A program made the translations under genes and the position numbers. Shown one piece after another: positions 17,976 to 26,533 of a stretch of 64,000 nucleotides of DNA. Positions within the stretch are counted from its first letter, which is position 1. The number at the start of each line of letters is the position of its first letter. The notes below the pieces were generated by a model that saw only the letters and a list, made by a program, of their open reading frames with translations, was not told the origin of the DNA and did no database searches. This stretch comes from Peribacillus simplex. GTDB lineage: Bacteria > Bacillota > Bacilli > Bacillales > DSM-1321. Location of the stretch: assembly GCF_030123325.1 (NCBI RefSeq), contig NZ_CP126106.1, forward strand, positions 5,463,001 through 5,527,000. The letters run 5' to 3'.

Positions 17976-18112
17976 TTTTTCATCTCCTTTATAAGAGAAA
18001 AATAGAGTAGTTTCAGTTTAAATGATTATCAAGTTTTTTGCCAATCAATTTCCTACTTGATTTTCAAGGAATCGTCGGAAAAGCATTCCACACATCCTCC
18101 AATTATGCCCAT

Positions 18113-18152
18113 AAAAAAAAGAGGCAAACCCCTTTAAAGGGAAGTTTGCTTC
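18113..18152 (-). terminator. Terminator of the catalase gene
   Basis: GAAGCAAACTTCCC / GGGGTTTGCCTC hairpin (18121-18152) followed on the minus strand by eight Ts. Confidence 0.85.
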
Positions 18153-18164
18153 TTTCCTGCCCAA

Positions 18165-19742
18165 TCAATATGGATCCGCTTCATGTCCTTTTCTAACCGC
18201 GTCCTCAGGGTTATCCGTCCCACCCAGAGGTTTTGAAGAGTCCGTATGTTCAGCTGCCGCAGCCAGTCCCTCTTTCAATCTGCGGCCATACTCTTCATCG
18301 GCCTCTTCGGCAAGTGCTATCATTTTTTCCTGAATGCGCTTGTCGGCAGGAGCCAATGCCGCCACTAAATTGGAAATTAAATCGTCTTTTTCCCAATCCT
18401 CGAATTCACGGAATGTTTCACCAGCCTGTTTCGTATTGTTTTGGCGGTCGATTGTCTCACGAACAAGTTTCCCTTCCACCATGGGTGTATACTCCTTGCC
18501 CGTCTGCTTGGCTTCTTTCAAGCCGCCGACAGTTGATGGTTCGTAGTTGATGTGGGGGCTTTGGCTGCCTCTGCCAACTTCATATTGCATCTGTCCGCCA
18601 GTCTGATTCGTGGCTGTTGGTTTCTTTGGAGCATTAATCGGCAATTGCAGATAATTCGCGCCGACACGGTGACGCTGTGTATCGGAATAAGAGAATGTAC
18701 GTCCCTGTAACATCTTGTCATCGGAAAAGTCCAGTCCATCCACTAGGACACCGGTGCCGAATGCAGCCTGTTCGACTTCAGTGAAATAGTCTTCTGGGTT
18801 TTTATTCAATACCATCGTACCGACATGAAGCCATGGGAACTCATCTTTCGGCCAGATTTTCGTATCATCCAGCGGATCAAAATCCAACTCGGGGTGATCA
18901 TCATCACTCATGATCTGTACGTTGAGATCCCACTCAGGATAGTCCCCGCGTTCGATCGCTTCATATAGGTCCTGTGTGGCATGATTGAAATTCGTCGCTT
19001 GAATTTCATTTGCCTCTTGCTGTGTCAGGTTCTTGATCCCTTGTTTCGGTTCCCAGTGATACTTGACAAGCACCGCTTTCCCTTCTTCATTCACCCATTT
19101 ATAAGTATTGACCCCTGACCCTTGCATCATGCGATAGTTAGCCGGGATGCCCCATGGGGAAAACACAAAGGTAACCATATGGAATGTTTCAGGCGAACTC
19201 GAGCAAAAATCGAAAATCCTCCTGCCGTCCTGAATATTCGTGACCGGATCGGGTTTGAAGGCATGTATCAAATCCGGGAATTTCATGGCATCACGGATAA
19301 AGAAAATTTTCAGGTTATTACCTACAAGATCCCAGTTTCCATCCTCAGTATAAAATTTAACGGCAAATCCCCTGGGATCACGTAATGTTTCCGGGGACGT
19401 CCCTCCATGAATAACAGATGAAAATCTCACGAATACCGGGGTTTTTTTACCCTCTTCCTGAAAAACCTTCGCTCTCGTATATTTTGAAATCGGCTCGTCC
19501 CCCGCTTTACCGGTCGGAACGAAATAACCATGAGCACCTGCACCACGGGCATGCACAACCCGTTCAGGGATACGCTCCCTATCGAAGTGGCTGATCTTTT
19601 CCAGGAAATCATAGTTCTCAAGTGTACTAGGGCCTCTGTTCCCTACAGTTCTAAGACTCTGGTTATTCGTTACCGGGTGCCCTTGCCTGTTCGTTAATGT
19701 TTCTTTCGATTCATCATTTGGTTTTTTGGATTTATCAGACAA
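18165..19742 (-). CDS. Haem catalase (small-subunit clade)
   Basis: Hydrogen peroxide dismutation, cytoplasmic. The 525-residue protein carries the distal His64 in RVVHARGAGAHG, the catalytic Asn in VGNN (142-143), and the proximal haem ligand Tyr352 in RTFSYSDTQRHRVG. Its N-terminus (TLTNRQGHPVTNNQSLRTVG) and C-terminal extension resemble KatX/KatA-type enzymes of Bacillus; I cannot separate these by eye. Translation starts at TTG 19742, five bases after GGAGGG. A sigma-B-like promoter lies upstream, and no clear PerR box was seen, which favours a general-stress or sporulation catalase. Confidence 0.93.
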   Translation of the reverse strand: MSDKSKKPNDESKETLTNRQGHPVTNNQSLRTVGNRGPSTLENYDFLEKISHFDRERIPERVVHARGAGAHGYFVPTGKAGDEPISKYTRAKVFQEEGKKTPVFVRFSSVIHGGTSPETLRDPRGFAVKFYTEDGNWDLVGNNLKIFFIRDAMKFPDLIHAFKPDPVTNIQDGRRIFDFCSSSPETFHMVTFVFSPWGIPANYRMMQGSGVNTYKWVNEEGKAVLVKYHWEPKQGIKNLTQQEANEIQATNFNHATQDLYEAIERGDYPEWDLNVQIMSDDDHPELDFDPLDDTKIWPKDEFPWLHVGTMVLNKNPEDYFTEVEQAAFGTGVLVDGLDFSDDKMLQGRTFSYSDTQRHRVGANYLQLPINAPKKPTATNQTGGQMQYEVGRGSQSPHINYEPSTVGGLKEAKQTGKEYTPMVEGKLVRETIDRQNNTKQAGETFREFEDWEKDDLISNLVAALAPADKRIQEKMIALAEEADEEYGRRLKEGLAAAAEHTDSSKPLGGTDNPEDAVRKGHEADPY

Positions 19743-19792
19743 AAAATCCCTCCTCTGTTAATAAAAGCCACAATACTACTATACTTTCCCCT

Positions 19793-19817
19793 ATTCCCTA
19801 TATTTCACTCTTTAATC
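19793..19817 (-). promoter_or_regulatory. Candidate sigma-B-type promoter of the catalase gene
   Basis: On the minus strand GATTAA, 13 bases, GGGAAT. This matches the sigma-B pattern GTTTAA-N12-15-GGGTAT at 10 of 12 positions and would start transcription about 45 bases before the catalase start codon. Confidence 0.45.
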
Positions 19818-20036
19818 TCCAAATTTAATTGAAATTAGTTAAATAAGTACTTTCCCCCTATATATCGCTGAGCATAGGTTTATGCCATTAACAACTGGTT
19901 TAGATCATATAATGATTAGAAAGCTTTTATGCATTTAGTAGAAATAGGGAGTGAGCATACCCATTTTTGTATCTGTCAACAGCGCTCCATTATAATGAAC
20001 TAAGGATAAAAAATTTTAAAAAACGGGGTGCCTTCA

Positions 20037-22259
20037 TTGGACGAATCAATATTAGGGAAACTTGGCAGGATGATGACTGGAAAAACCAGTCGTTGGGTTG
20101 TCATTGCTGTATGGATAATTGCAGCTATCGCATTAACCTTCACATTGCCTGCCGTTAATGATCGAACAGCAAATAATGCCGCAGACTTGCCTGAAGACTC
20201 ACCTTCTGTCGTGGCTGATGAACTTATTAAAGAAGAGTTTCCAAAATCCTCTGGATTACCTGCCCTCCTTACATGGCATCGGGAAAGTGGACTGACAGAG
20301 GCCGACTTGGCTGAAATCCAGTACCTTTCCAAAGAACTGACAGATAACCCATTGACACAGCAATCCTTTTTACCGCCGCTTCATGAAATTCCGTTGCCTG
20401 CTCTTCAAGGATCGGTTTCAGAAGACGGAACGACTTTCGTACAGCCGCTTTTCTTTAAAGAAAAGACCGAGACTGAAATTCTCGAAAAAAATCTTGAAAG
20501 CATTAATGAAGCTGTATCTGAACGCATTGGATCGGACCCATTCAAAGTCCCGACGGATTCAGGTGATTTATCCCTTCGAGTGACAGGCCCTGTAGGGATA
20601 TCCGTCGATGCAACGGGTTTATTTTCAGGTGCTGATTTCAAATTGCTGTTAGCGACGGTAATACTAGTACTTGTCGTGTTATTACTCATTTACCGCTCTC
20701 CTCTTTTAGCCATCATTCCTCTAATCGGAGTGGGCTTCGCCTATATTGTCACGAGCCCGATTCTAGGATTCATGGCAGATCATGGTTGGATTACAGTCGA
20801 TTCACAGGCAATTTCAATCATGACCGTATTATTATTCGGTGCCGGAACGGATTACTGTCTATTTTTAATTTCTCACTACAGAAGTGAATTAAGGAATCAT
20901 GAAAGCAAACGGAAGGCCATGATCGCCGCATTTAAAGATTCATCAGGCGCCATTGCGATGAGCGGCCTTACGATCGTCATCTCCCTGCTAACATTGCTTG
21001 TAGCCAAATACGGAGCCTACCACCGTTTCGCTGTACCATTCAGCTTGTCCATTTTTATCATGATGCTCGCAGCTTTAACACTTGTACCGGCATTGCTTTC
21101 TGTATTCGGAAGGGCTTCCTTCTTCCCGATCGTTCCGCGTACACCTGAAATGGAAGAAGCACGGGCTAAGAAAAAGGGAAAAGCCGTCAAAAAGCATAAA
21201 GAAGGCCGCATCGGTAACTGGATTGGTCATATCGTCACGACCAAGCCATGGACTGTCATTCTTACATGCCTGGTCATCTTCAGTGTTTTAGCTGGATATT
21301 CTTCACAAATAAAATATTCATATGATATTCTCTCCTCCTTCCCTGAAGATATGAACTCCCGTGAAGGCTATTCTGTCATTTCCGATTCGTACTCACCTGG
21401 CGAACTGGCACCAGCCACAGTGGTCATCGATACGGATGGTGAAGATATCGATTTAGCGCCGGCATTAGAAGGAATGAATATTGTTGAAAGTGTTGCCGAT
21501 CCAGTCACAAGTAAATCCAATAAAGATTTGCAATCCTATGAGGTCACCTTCAACTTGAACCCATATGCTATCGAGGCCATTGATTCCATTCCGGAAATCC
21601 GCAAAATGGCGGAGAGAGAACTGAAGGCCGCCAATATATCTTCCGTTGATGAAAAGGTTTGGATTGGCGGGCAAACTGCGACGCAATTCGATAAAAGGGA
21701 TACCGTAAAATCCGATGAATTCATGATCATCCCGATCATCATCGTCCTGATTTCCTTGCTCCTTTTAGCGTACTTGCGATCTGTGATAGCCATGGTGTAT
21801 TTAATGGGGACAGTCATTCTCTCATTCTTTGCCGCTATGGGCTTAGGTTGGTTAATCCTGCACTATTTCATGGGTGTAGATGCCATAGAGGGGACCATTC
21901 CACTTTATTCTTTCGTATTCCTGGTTGCACTTGGAGAGGATTATAACATTTTCATGGTTTCAAGCATTTGGCGTAAGAAAGAAACAATGCCAATCAAGCA
22001 GGCCATCAGAAAAGGCGTTGCCGAAACTAGCGGAGTCATCACTTCTGCCGGAATAATCTTGGCAGCCACTTTTTCCGTTCTAGCCACACTTCCGATTCAA
22101 GTATTGGTTCAATTCGGTCTCATTACTGCTCTTGGTGTCTTAATGGACACATTCATTGTGCGCCCGTTCCTTGTTCCTGCAATCACCGCCCTACTTGGCC
22201 GCCGTGCTTTTTGGCCGAGTAAAGTGACCAATCAAGAAGAGAAAGAGCATGCCAATTAA
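20037..22259 (+). CDS. MMPL-family RND transporter
   Basis: Large membrane protein of about 740 residues with the duplicated RND layout: one membrane segment, an extracellular domain, five to six segments, then the same again. The first half has GAGTDYCLFLISHYR and the second ALGEDYNIFMVSSIWR; these GxxxDY(x)xF motifs mark MMPL proteins. A basic cytoplasmic linker (KKKGKAVKKHKEGR) lies between halves. It resembles YdfJ of B. subtilis. The substrate is unknown, perhaps lipids or antimicrobials. TTG 20037 follows GGGGTG by six bases; a GTG at 20028 is the alternative start. Confidence 0.85.
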   Translation: MDESILGKLGRMMTGKTSRWVVIAVWIIAAIALTFTLPAVNDRTANNAADLPEDSPSVVADELIKEEFPKSSGLPALLTWHRESGLTEADLAEIQYLSKELTDNPLTQQSFLPPLHEIPLPALQGSVSEDGTTFVQPLFFKEKTETEILEKNLESINEAVSERIGSDPFKVPTDSGDLSLRVTGPVGISVDATGLFSGADFKLLLATVILVLVVLLLIYRSPLLAIIPLIGVGFAYIVTSPILGFMADHGWITVDSQAISIMTVLLFGAGTDYCLFLISHYRSELRNHESKRKAMIAAFKDSSGAIAMSGLTIVISLLTLLVAKYGAYHRFAVPFSLSIFIMMLAALTLVPALLSVFGRASFFPIVPRTPEMEEARAKKKGKAVKKHKEGRIGNWIGHIVTTKPWTVILTCLVIFSVLAGYSSQIKYSYDILSSFPEDMNSREGYSVISDSYSPGELAPATVVIDTDGEDIDLAPALEGMNIVESVADPVTSKSNKDLQSYEVTFNLNPYAIEAIDSIPEIRKMAERELKAANISSVDEKVWIGGQTATQFDKRDTVKSDEFMIIPIIIVLISLLLLAYLRSVIAMVYLMGTVILSFFAAMGLGWLILHYFMGVDAIEGTIPLYSFVFLVALGEDYNIFMVSSIWRKKETMPIKQAIRKGVAETSGVITSAGIILAATFSVLATLPIQVLVQFGLITALGVLMDTFIVRPFLVPAITALLGRRAFWPSKVTNQEEKEHAN

Positions 22260-22280
22260 TATAGGGAGTCTTCATAAGAC

Positions 22281-22315
22281 AAAAACCCTGTGCCCCATAA
22301 ATGCACAGGGTTTTT
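22281..22315. terminator. Terminator after the MMPL gene
   Basis: AAAAACCCTGTGC / GCACAGGGTTTTT with a CCCATAAAT loop and flanking A and T runs. Confidence 0.9.
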
Positions 22316-22345
22316 CATGTTTTCAAAATTAAGGAAAACTTTCAG

Positions 22346-22374
22346 TTGACACTATTGATTTAACCTCTTATAAT
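22346..22374 (+). promoter_or_regulatory. Consensus sigma-A promoter of the YceI gene
   Basis: TTGACA (22346-22351), a 17-base spacer, and TATAAT (22369-22374): a perfect vegetative promoter. Transcription would start near 22381. Confidence 0.85.
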
Positions 22375-22389
22375 TACATTAAGTTAAGA

Positions 22390-22407
22390 TATCTCAAATT
22401 AAAGATA
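22390..22407 (+). promoter_or_regulatory. Operator-like palindrome resembling the MhqR box
   Basis: TATCTCAAATTAAAGATA lies about 10-27 bases after the predicted start site, where a repressor would block transcription. It matches the MhqR consensus I remember (tATCTcgaAtTCgAGATa) at most positions, including both ATCT/AGAT arms. A different MarR-type regulator is possible. Confidence 0.55.
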
Positions 22408-22442
22408 TATAAATTCAAGATTAATAATCAGGAGGAATAAAC

Positions 22443-22976
22443 ATGACAAATACAAAATGGACAGTCGACCCTACTCACAGTGCTATAGAATTTTCCGTAA
22501 AACATATGATGATCGCTAAAGTAAAAGGAAGTTTTAATAAGTTTGAAGCAAGCATTCTAGCAAACCCATTGGATCTAACGACTGCAGAAATCGATTTTAC
22601 CGTTGATGTGGCCAGTATCGACACACGCAATGCAGACCGGGATAATCACTTGCGTTCCGCTGACTTCTTTGATGTAGAAAACAATCCTACATTAACATTC
22701 AAATCAACAAAAATCGTGAAAACGAGTGAAGATGAATACGATGTAACCGGAAATGTGACTCTTAATGGAATCACACAAGAAGAAACTTTCAGCATCACCT
22801 TCGAAGGCCAAGGTAAAGATCCATGGGGAAATGAAAAAGCGGGATTTAGCGGAAAAGGGAAAGTCAAACGCAGTGATTATGGTCTAACCTATAACGCGGC
22901 ATTAGAAACAGGCGGCGTACTGATCGGCGATCAAATCACGCTTACCATCGAAATCGAAGCAGCTAAAGAAGCTTAA
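22443..22976 (+). CDS. YceI-family lipid-binding-like protein
   Basis: A 177-residue protein spanning the whole YceI domain: WTVDPTHSAIEFSVKHMM at the N-terminus, DFTVDVASIDTRNADRDNHL in the middle, and RSDYGL near the end. Relatives form lipocalin-like barrels that bind polyisoprenoids. There is no signal peptide, so it is probably cytoplasmic. AGGAGG precedes the ATG. It is a single-gene transcript with a perfect sigma-A promoter and an adjoining MhqR-like operator, which suggests induction by electrophiles or quinones. The ligand is unknown. Confidence 0.9.
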   Translation: MTNTKWTVDPTHSAIEFSVKHMMIAKVKGSFNKFEASILANPLDLTTAEIDFTVDVASIDTRNADRDNHLRSADFFDVENNPTLTFKSTKIVKTSEDEYDVTGNVTLNGITQEETFSITFEGQGKDPWGNEKAGFSGKGKVKRSDYGLTYNAALETGGVLIGDQITLTIEIEAAKEA

Positions 22977-22999
22977 TGAAAAAAAAGCGAGCCTGCCTA

Positions 23000-23191
23000 C
23001 AGTTTTTTTATGTTTAGTACAATTCGAACGTTGATTTCCACTTCAGGCACTCGCTTTCCACGGGCGGTCCGAGGGGAAAAAAAGAATATGGGCTATGGTT
23101 CTAATGAAAAGTCTGCAATTTCTCTAAATTTGGTAAAAACAACAGAAGGGGTTTAGGAAGGCCAATCCAAACCCCTTTTGTCTACAAACTG
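23000..23191 (+). mobile_element. Second remnant of the same IS type
   Basis: About 190 bp sharing both ends with the 12214-12634 relic: CAG...TACAATTCGAACGTTGATTTCC on the left and CTTTTGTCTACAAACTG on the right, again with a hairpin (AAGGGGTTTAGGA / TCCAAACCCCTT) just before the right end. The transposase is gone. It abuts the yfhA terminator. Confidence 0.65.
23030..23074 (-). repeat. Half copy of the dispersed repeat
   Basis: Contains the GTTGATTTCC end, GGCACTCGCTTTCC and GGGCGGTCCG stretches found in the 12235-12325 copy; the other arm is missing. Confidence 0.75.
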
Positions 23192-23228
23192 AAGAAGCAG
23201 CCATCCTCTAGGGATGGCTGCTTCTTTC
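23192..23228 (-). terminator. Terminator stem of yfhA
   Basis: AGAAGCAGCCATCC / GGATGGCTGCTTCT hairpin. On the minus strand it is followed by TCAGTTTG, the IS relic end, not by a clean T-run, so the original T-tract may have been displaced. Confidence 0.7.
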
Positions 23229-23242
23229 TGCATTTTCCGGAT

Positions 23243-24298
23243 TTACGAATTCCTCGTTTTATATAGTAAATAAATGAAGTATGGTGCCCCGATGCTCGCT
23301 GTGAAGACACCAGCCGGTATTTCCAAAGGTGAGAATAAGGTCCGTCCAATCAAATCCGCCACCATAACCAGGATGGCCCCAAGCAAAGCTGAAGTGGGCA
23401 GTAACACACCAAAACTCGAACCAACCAATCTTCTGGCCATGTGGGGTGCCATTAATCCCACAAATCCTATTCCGCCGGCAAAGGCCGTGGATCCACCAAT
23501 CAAGGCCGTACTGATCATCAATAATGCAAACCGCTGTTTTTGGACATGGCCCCCAAGCCCCGTTGCAAGGTCATCGCCAAGCTCCTGTAAATTAATATTC
23601 CTGGCATACAGGAAGGCGATTAACAGGAATATAATCGTCCATGGTGCCAGTACAGCGATATTATTCCAGGTGGAGTTTGACACTGACCCCGTGATCCAAA
23701 GGTTGGCCTGGCTCGCTTGATAGACTGGGCCAAGAATCATCATCATCGTAGTGAATGCCTTCATTAAAGCCATCACCCCAATCCCGATCAACACAAGCCT
23801 TATCGGGGGAACTCCATTTTTCCAGGCTAATGAATAAACAAGAAAGGCCACGACCGTCGCCCCAATGAATGCAGCTAACGGCATCCAATTGATGCTCACC
23901 GTTAAAGAATGATTCTTATCGCTAAAAATGGCCAGGAATCCAACGACCGCTACAGTCGCTCCTCCTGTTATCCCCAAGATATCCGGGGAAGCAAGTGGAT
24001 TTCGAATCATCCCTTGAAGGATCCCTCCAGCTACGGCAAGGCCCATCCCTACCAGCAGGGCAACAATTATTCTGGGCAGGCGGAAAGATTGGATGATAAG
24101 CCGATCGCTCTCCGTCCCCCCTCCGATAAAGACCTGGAGGACACTTAACGGATTTATATTCATTTCACCCACTCCAGTACTGATCACAAACACTAGTGAA
24201 GTGGCTAAAAATAATATGAAAATCACGATCATCGCTTTTTTATCCATCAAGAATGATATTTTTTCATTAAACAAACGAAAACTCTTATATGGCTTCAT
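23243..24298 (-). CDS. yfhA: Siderophore ABC transporter permease YfhA
   Basis: FecCD-family permease of 351 residues with about ten membrane segments. Family motifs include RLPRIIVALLVGMGLAVAGG and NPLASPDILG in the first half, and GGIGFVGLMAPHMARR, the contact region for the ATPase, near residue 275. It pairs with YfiZ and the binding protein YfiY for uptake of ferric hydroxamate siderophores (schizokinen/arthrobactin in B. subtilis). Its ATG overlaps the yfiZ stop as ATGA. No ATPase gene is present here; B. subtilis uses the shared ATPase YusV. Confidence 0.88.
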   Translation of the reverse strand: MKPYKSFRLFNEKISFLMDKKAMIVIFILFLATSLVFVISTGVGEMNINPLSVLQVFIGGGTESDRLIIQSFRLPRIIVALLVGMGLAVAGGILQGMIRNPLASPDILGITGGATVAVVGFLAIFSDKNHSLTVSINWMPLAAFIGATVVAFLVYSLAWKNGVPPIRLVLIGIGVMALMKAFTTMMMILGPVYQASQANLWITGSVSNSTWNNIAVLAPWTIIFLLIAFLYARNINLQELGDDLATGLGGHVQKQRFALLMISTALIGGSTAFAGGIGFVGLMAPHMARRLVGSSFGVLLPTSALLGAILVMVADLIGRTLFSPLEIPAGVFTASIGAPYFIYLLYKTRNS

Positions 24299-25299
24299 CG
24301 ACCGCTGAACCCCTTTCTAGCAATATAAATAAAGAATGGGGTCCCGATTATGGCTGTCATGACTCCAACCGGAACTTCTCGAGGCATCAGGATATACCTG
24401 GACATGACATCGGCCGCAATCAAAAGCACCGCCCCGAAAAGTCCAGAGAAGGGAATCAACCAGCGATGATCGATGCCTACTATAGCACGGGTAAGATGCG
24501 GAACGACGATTCCTATAAAGCCAATCGGACCCGCAACCGCCACTGATCCGCCAGCGAGCAGTATGATTGCCAGTCCCAGGACCAGCTTAAGGAAAACTAT
24601 ATTCAGTCCAAGGCCTTTTGCAACATCTTCACCCATTGATAACACATTCATTTTACCGGACATGATCAAGGCAATGCCCCATCCTACGATAAGATAAGGC
24701 AGGACGGCAACTAAATTGTCCAGACTTCTACCGGAAACCGATCCGGCAAGCCAGAATAGGACTTGATCTAAAAGAGCCTCATTGGAAACAAGAAGACCTT
24801 GGGTAAGTGAAGCTACCATGGCCGTCATGGCTGCACCAGCCAATGTCAGCTTCATCGGTGTCAAGCCGCCGCGTCCCATGCTTCCAATCATATATATGCT
24901 TATCGCGGCTATGGCCGCCCCCATGAATGACAGCCATGTGAATACTTGAAGATTGCTTATCCCAAACACGGTGACCCCAGTGACAACCGCCAACCCCGCC
25001 CCAGCGTTGACCCCGAAGATATCTGGAGAGGCCAGTGGGTTTTTAGTTAGCGTTTGCATCAAAACCCCCGAGATGGCTAAACTTGCACCAATTGCCGAAG
25101 CAATCAGGGCACGCGGAAGTCTGACTGATTGAATGACGATGTGTTCATTCGTCCCATTGAAATGGGTAAAAGCATCGATGGCCATTTTCCATGTCGTATC
25201 TGTATAACCGTATACAATGCTTGAGCACAGTAAAAACAGCAGCAAAAGAATGGTAATGAACAGCCCCATCCATTTCTGCCATGCATATTTTAATAACAT
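24295..25299 (-). CDS. yfiZ: Siderophore ABC transporter permease YfiZ
   Basis: Second FecCD permease, 334 residues, partner of YfhA in the membrane heterodimer. It has the same motifs: SVRLPRALIASAIGASLAISG, NPLASPDIFG and GPIGFIGIVVPHLTRA. The gene heads a two-gene minus-strand operon divergent from yfiY, the arrangement found in B. subtilis. A Fur-box-like sequence at 25372-25386 lies in its promoter region, so iron repression is expected. AAAGGT precedes ATG 25299 by eight bases. Confidence 0.88.
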   Translation of the reverse strand: MLLKYAWQKWMGLFITILLLLFLLCSSIVYGYTDTTWKMAIDAFTHFNGTNEHIVIQSVRLPRALIASAIGASLAISGVLMQTLTKNPLASPDIFGVNAGAGLAVVTGVTVFGISNLQVFTWLSFMGAAIAAISIYMIGSMGRGGLTPMKLTLAGAAMTAMVASLTQGLLVSNEALLDQVLFWLAGSVSGRSLDNLVAVLPYLIVGWGIALIMSGKMNVLSMGEDVAKGLGLNIVFLKLVLGLAIILLAGGSVAVAGPIGFIGIVVPHLTRAIVGIDHRWLIPFSGLFGAVLLIAADVMSRYILMPREVPVGVMTAIIGTPFFIYIARKGFSGR

Positions 25300-25371
25300 A
25301 TCAAGTTACCTTTCCAATCACGTTTGTATAGTAATATTTTACTGGTGGCAACGGGATGATGTCAATGAATT

Positions 25372-25386
25372 TGAGAATCATTTTCA
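25372..25386. promoter_or_regulatory. Fur box near the yfiZ promoter
   Basis: TGAGAATCATTTTCA matches the 7-1-7 Fur box TGATAATNATTATCA at 13 of 15 positions (N counted as a match). It lies just upstream of a possible minus-strand promoter (TTGACA, complement of 25360-25365). Confidence 0.75.
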
Positions 25387-25394
25387 TTTATATA

Positions 25395-25423
25395 TTGACA
25401 GAAAAGTATATTCATTTTATGAT
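25395..25423 (+). promoter_or_regulatory. Sigma-A promoter of yfiY
   Basis: TTGACA (25395-25400), 17-base spacer, TATGAT (25418-25423), placing the start near 25430, next to the Fur box at 25436-25450. Confidence 0.75.
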
Positions 25424-25435
25424 GATGCTGTTAAG

Positions 25436-25450
25436 TGCGAATGATTATCA
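25436..25450. promoter_or_regulatory. Fur box at the yfiY start site
   Basis: TGCGAATGATTATCA matches the 7-1-7 Fur box at 13 of 15 positions. Position just after the predicted transcription start implies direct repression by iron-loaded Fur. Confidence 0.8.
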
Positions 25451-25479
25451 TTTGCTGAAAAATTGGGAGGGATACATAG

Positions 25480-26469
25480 ATGTTTAGATTTAAGTCATTA
25501 TTAACGATTTTTACAATATTTGCAGTCTTTCTTCTGGCAGCTTGCGGGAATTCGGATGATAAAGCCGATGGAAATAAAGCTGAAGACAAGAAAGAGGAGA
25601 AAAGCTACACAATTGAGCATGCCATGGGCACTGCCGAGTTGAAAGAAACGCCTAAAAGAGTGGTCGTTCTGACAAATGAAGGTACTGAAGCATTGCTTGC
25701 TTTAGGAATTAAACCTGTTGGTGCCGTTCAATCATGGCTTGGTGACCCTTGGTACGACCATATTAAAGATGATATGGATGGGGTCGAAGTTGTTGGTGTT
25801 GAACATGAAGTTAACTTAGAAAAAATCGCATCACTGAAGCCTGACTTGATTATCGGAAGCAAGATACGCCAAGAGGCTGTTTATGATAAATTAAATGCGA
25901 TCGCCCCTACCGTTTTCTCGGAAACGCTAAGAGGAGATTGGAAAGAAAACTTTAAACTATATGCAAAAGCCTTGAACCTTGAAGAAAAAGGTAACGAAGT
26001 AATTGCAGAATTCGATAAAAACACAGAAGATCTTAAAGCTAAATTGGGTGATAAAGTAAATCAAGAAGTTTCCATTGTTCGTTTCATGGCTGGAACTACT
26101 CGTATTTATTACACAGATTCATTCTCTGGAGTGATTTTCGATCAATTAGGATTTAAACGTGCAGAACAACAGAAGGAACTATTCACTGCAGACAATAAAT
26201 TAGGTAACCTTGCCATTGAGGTAGGGAAAGAAGTCATCCCTAAAATGGATGGAGATATTCTCTTCTACTTCACTTACGCTCCTGAAGGGGACAAACAGGC
26301 CCTAAGCACAGCAAAAGAATGGACTAATGATCCACTTTGGAAAAACCTTGATGCAGTCAAAAGCGGAAATGCCCATGAGGTTAGCGACGCAACTTGGAAT
26401 ACAGCTGGCGGAGTAATAGCAGCTAATAAAATGCTGGACGATATAGAAAAGATCATGCTTGAAAAGTAA
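25480..26469 (+). CDS. yfiY: Siderophore-binding lipoprotein YfiY
   Basis: Substrate-binding protein of a ferric-siderophore ABC importer, 329 residues. The lipoprotein signal has the lipobox LLAAC with Cys22 as the lipidated residue, followed by an Asp/Lys-rich linker. The periplasmic-binding-protein fold has KRVVVLTNEGTEALLALGI and LKPDLIIGSKI, typical of the FhuD/FeuA class. GGGAGG precedes the ATG. It is divergent from its permease genes yfiZ-yfhA and carries its own Fur box. Confidence 0.9.
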   Translation: MFRFKSLLTIFTIFAVFLLAACGNSDDKADGNKAEDKKEEKSYTIEHAMGTAELKETPKRVVVLTNEGTEALLALGIKPVGAVQSWLGDPWYDHIKDDMDGVEVVGVEHEVNLEKIASLKPDLIIGSKIRQEAVYDKLNAIAPTVFSETLRGDWKENFKLYAKALNLEEKGNEVIAEFDKNTEDLKAKLGDKVNQEVSIVRFMAGTTRIYYTDSFSGVIFDQLGFKRAEQQKELFTADNKLGNLAIEVGKEVIPKMDGDILFYFTYAPEGDKQALSTAKEWTNDPLWKNLDAVKSGNAHEVSDATWNTAGGVIAANKMLDDIEKIMLEK

Positions 26470-26476
26470 TATTTTG

Positions 26477-26520
26477 AAAAAGGCCTTTCTCGATCTATTC
26501 GAGAAAGGCCTTTTATTTTA
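26477..26520. terminator. Terminator between yfiY and minJ
   Basis: AAAAGGCCTTTCTCGA / TCGAGAAAGGCCTTTT, a 16-base stem with A and T runs on both sides; it can serve both converging genes. Confidence 0.92.
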
Positions 26521-26533
26521 TATTAATGTATCA

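Noticed and set aside
18001..18060. GTTTAA-like sequence upstream of csbA as sigma-B promoter
   Set aside because: It is on the plus strand and no GGGTAT is at the right distance on the minus strand.
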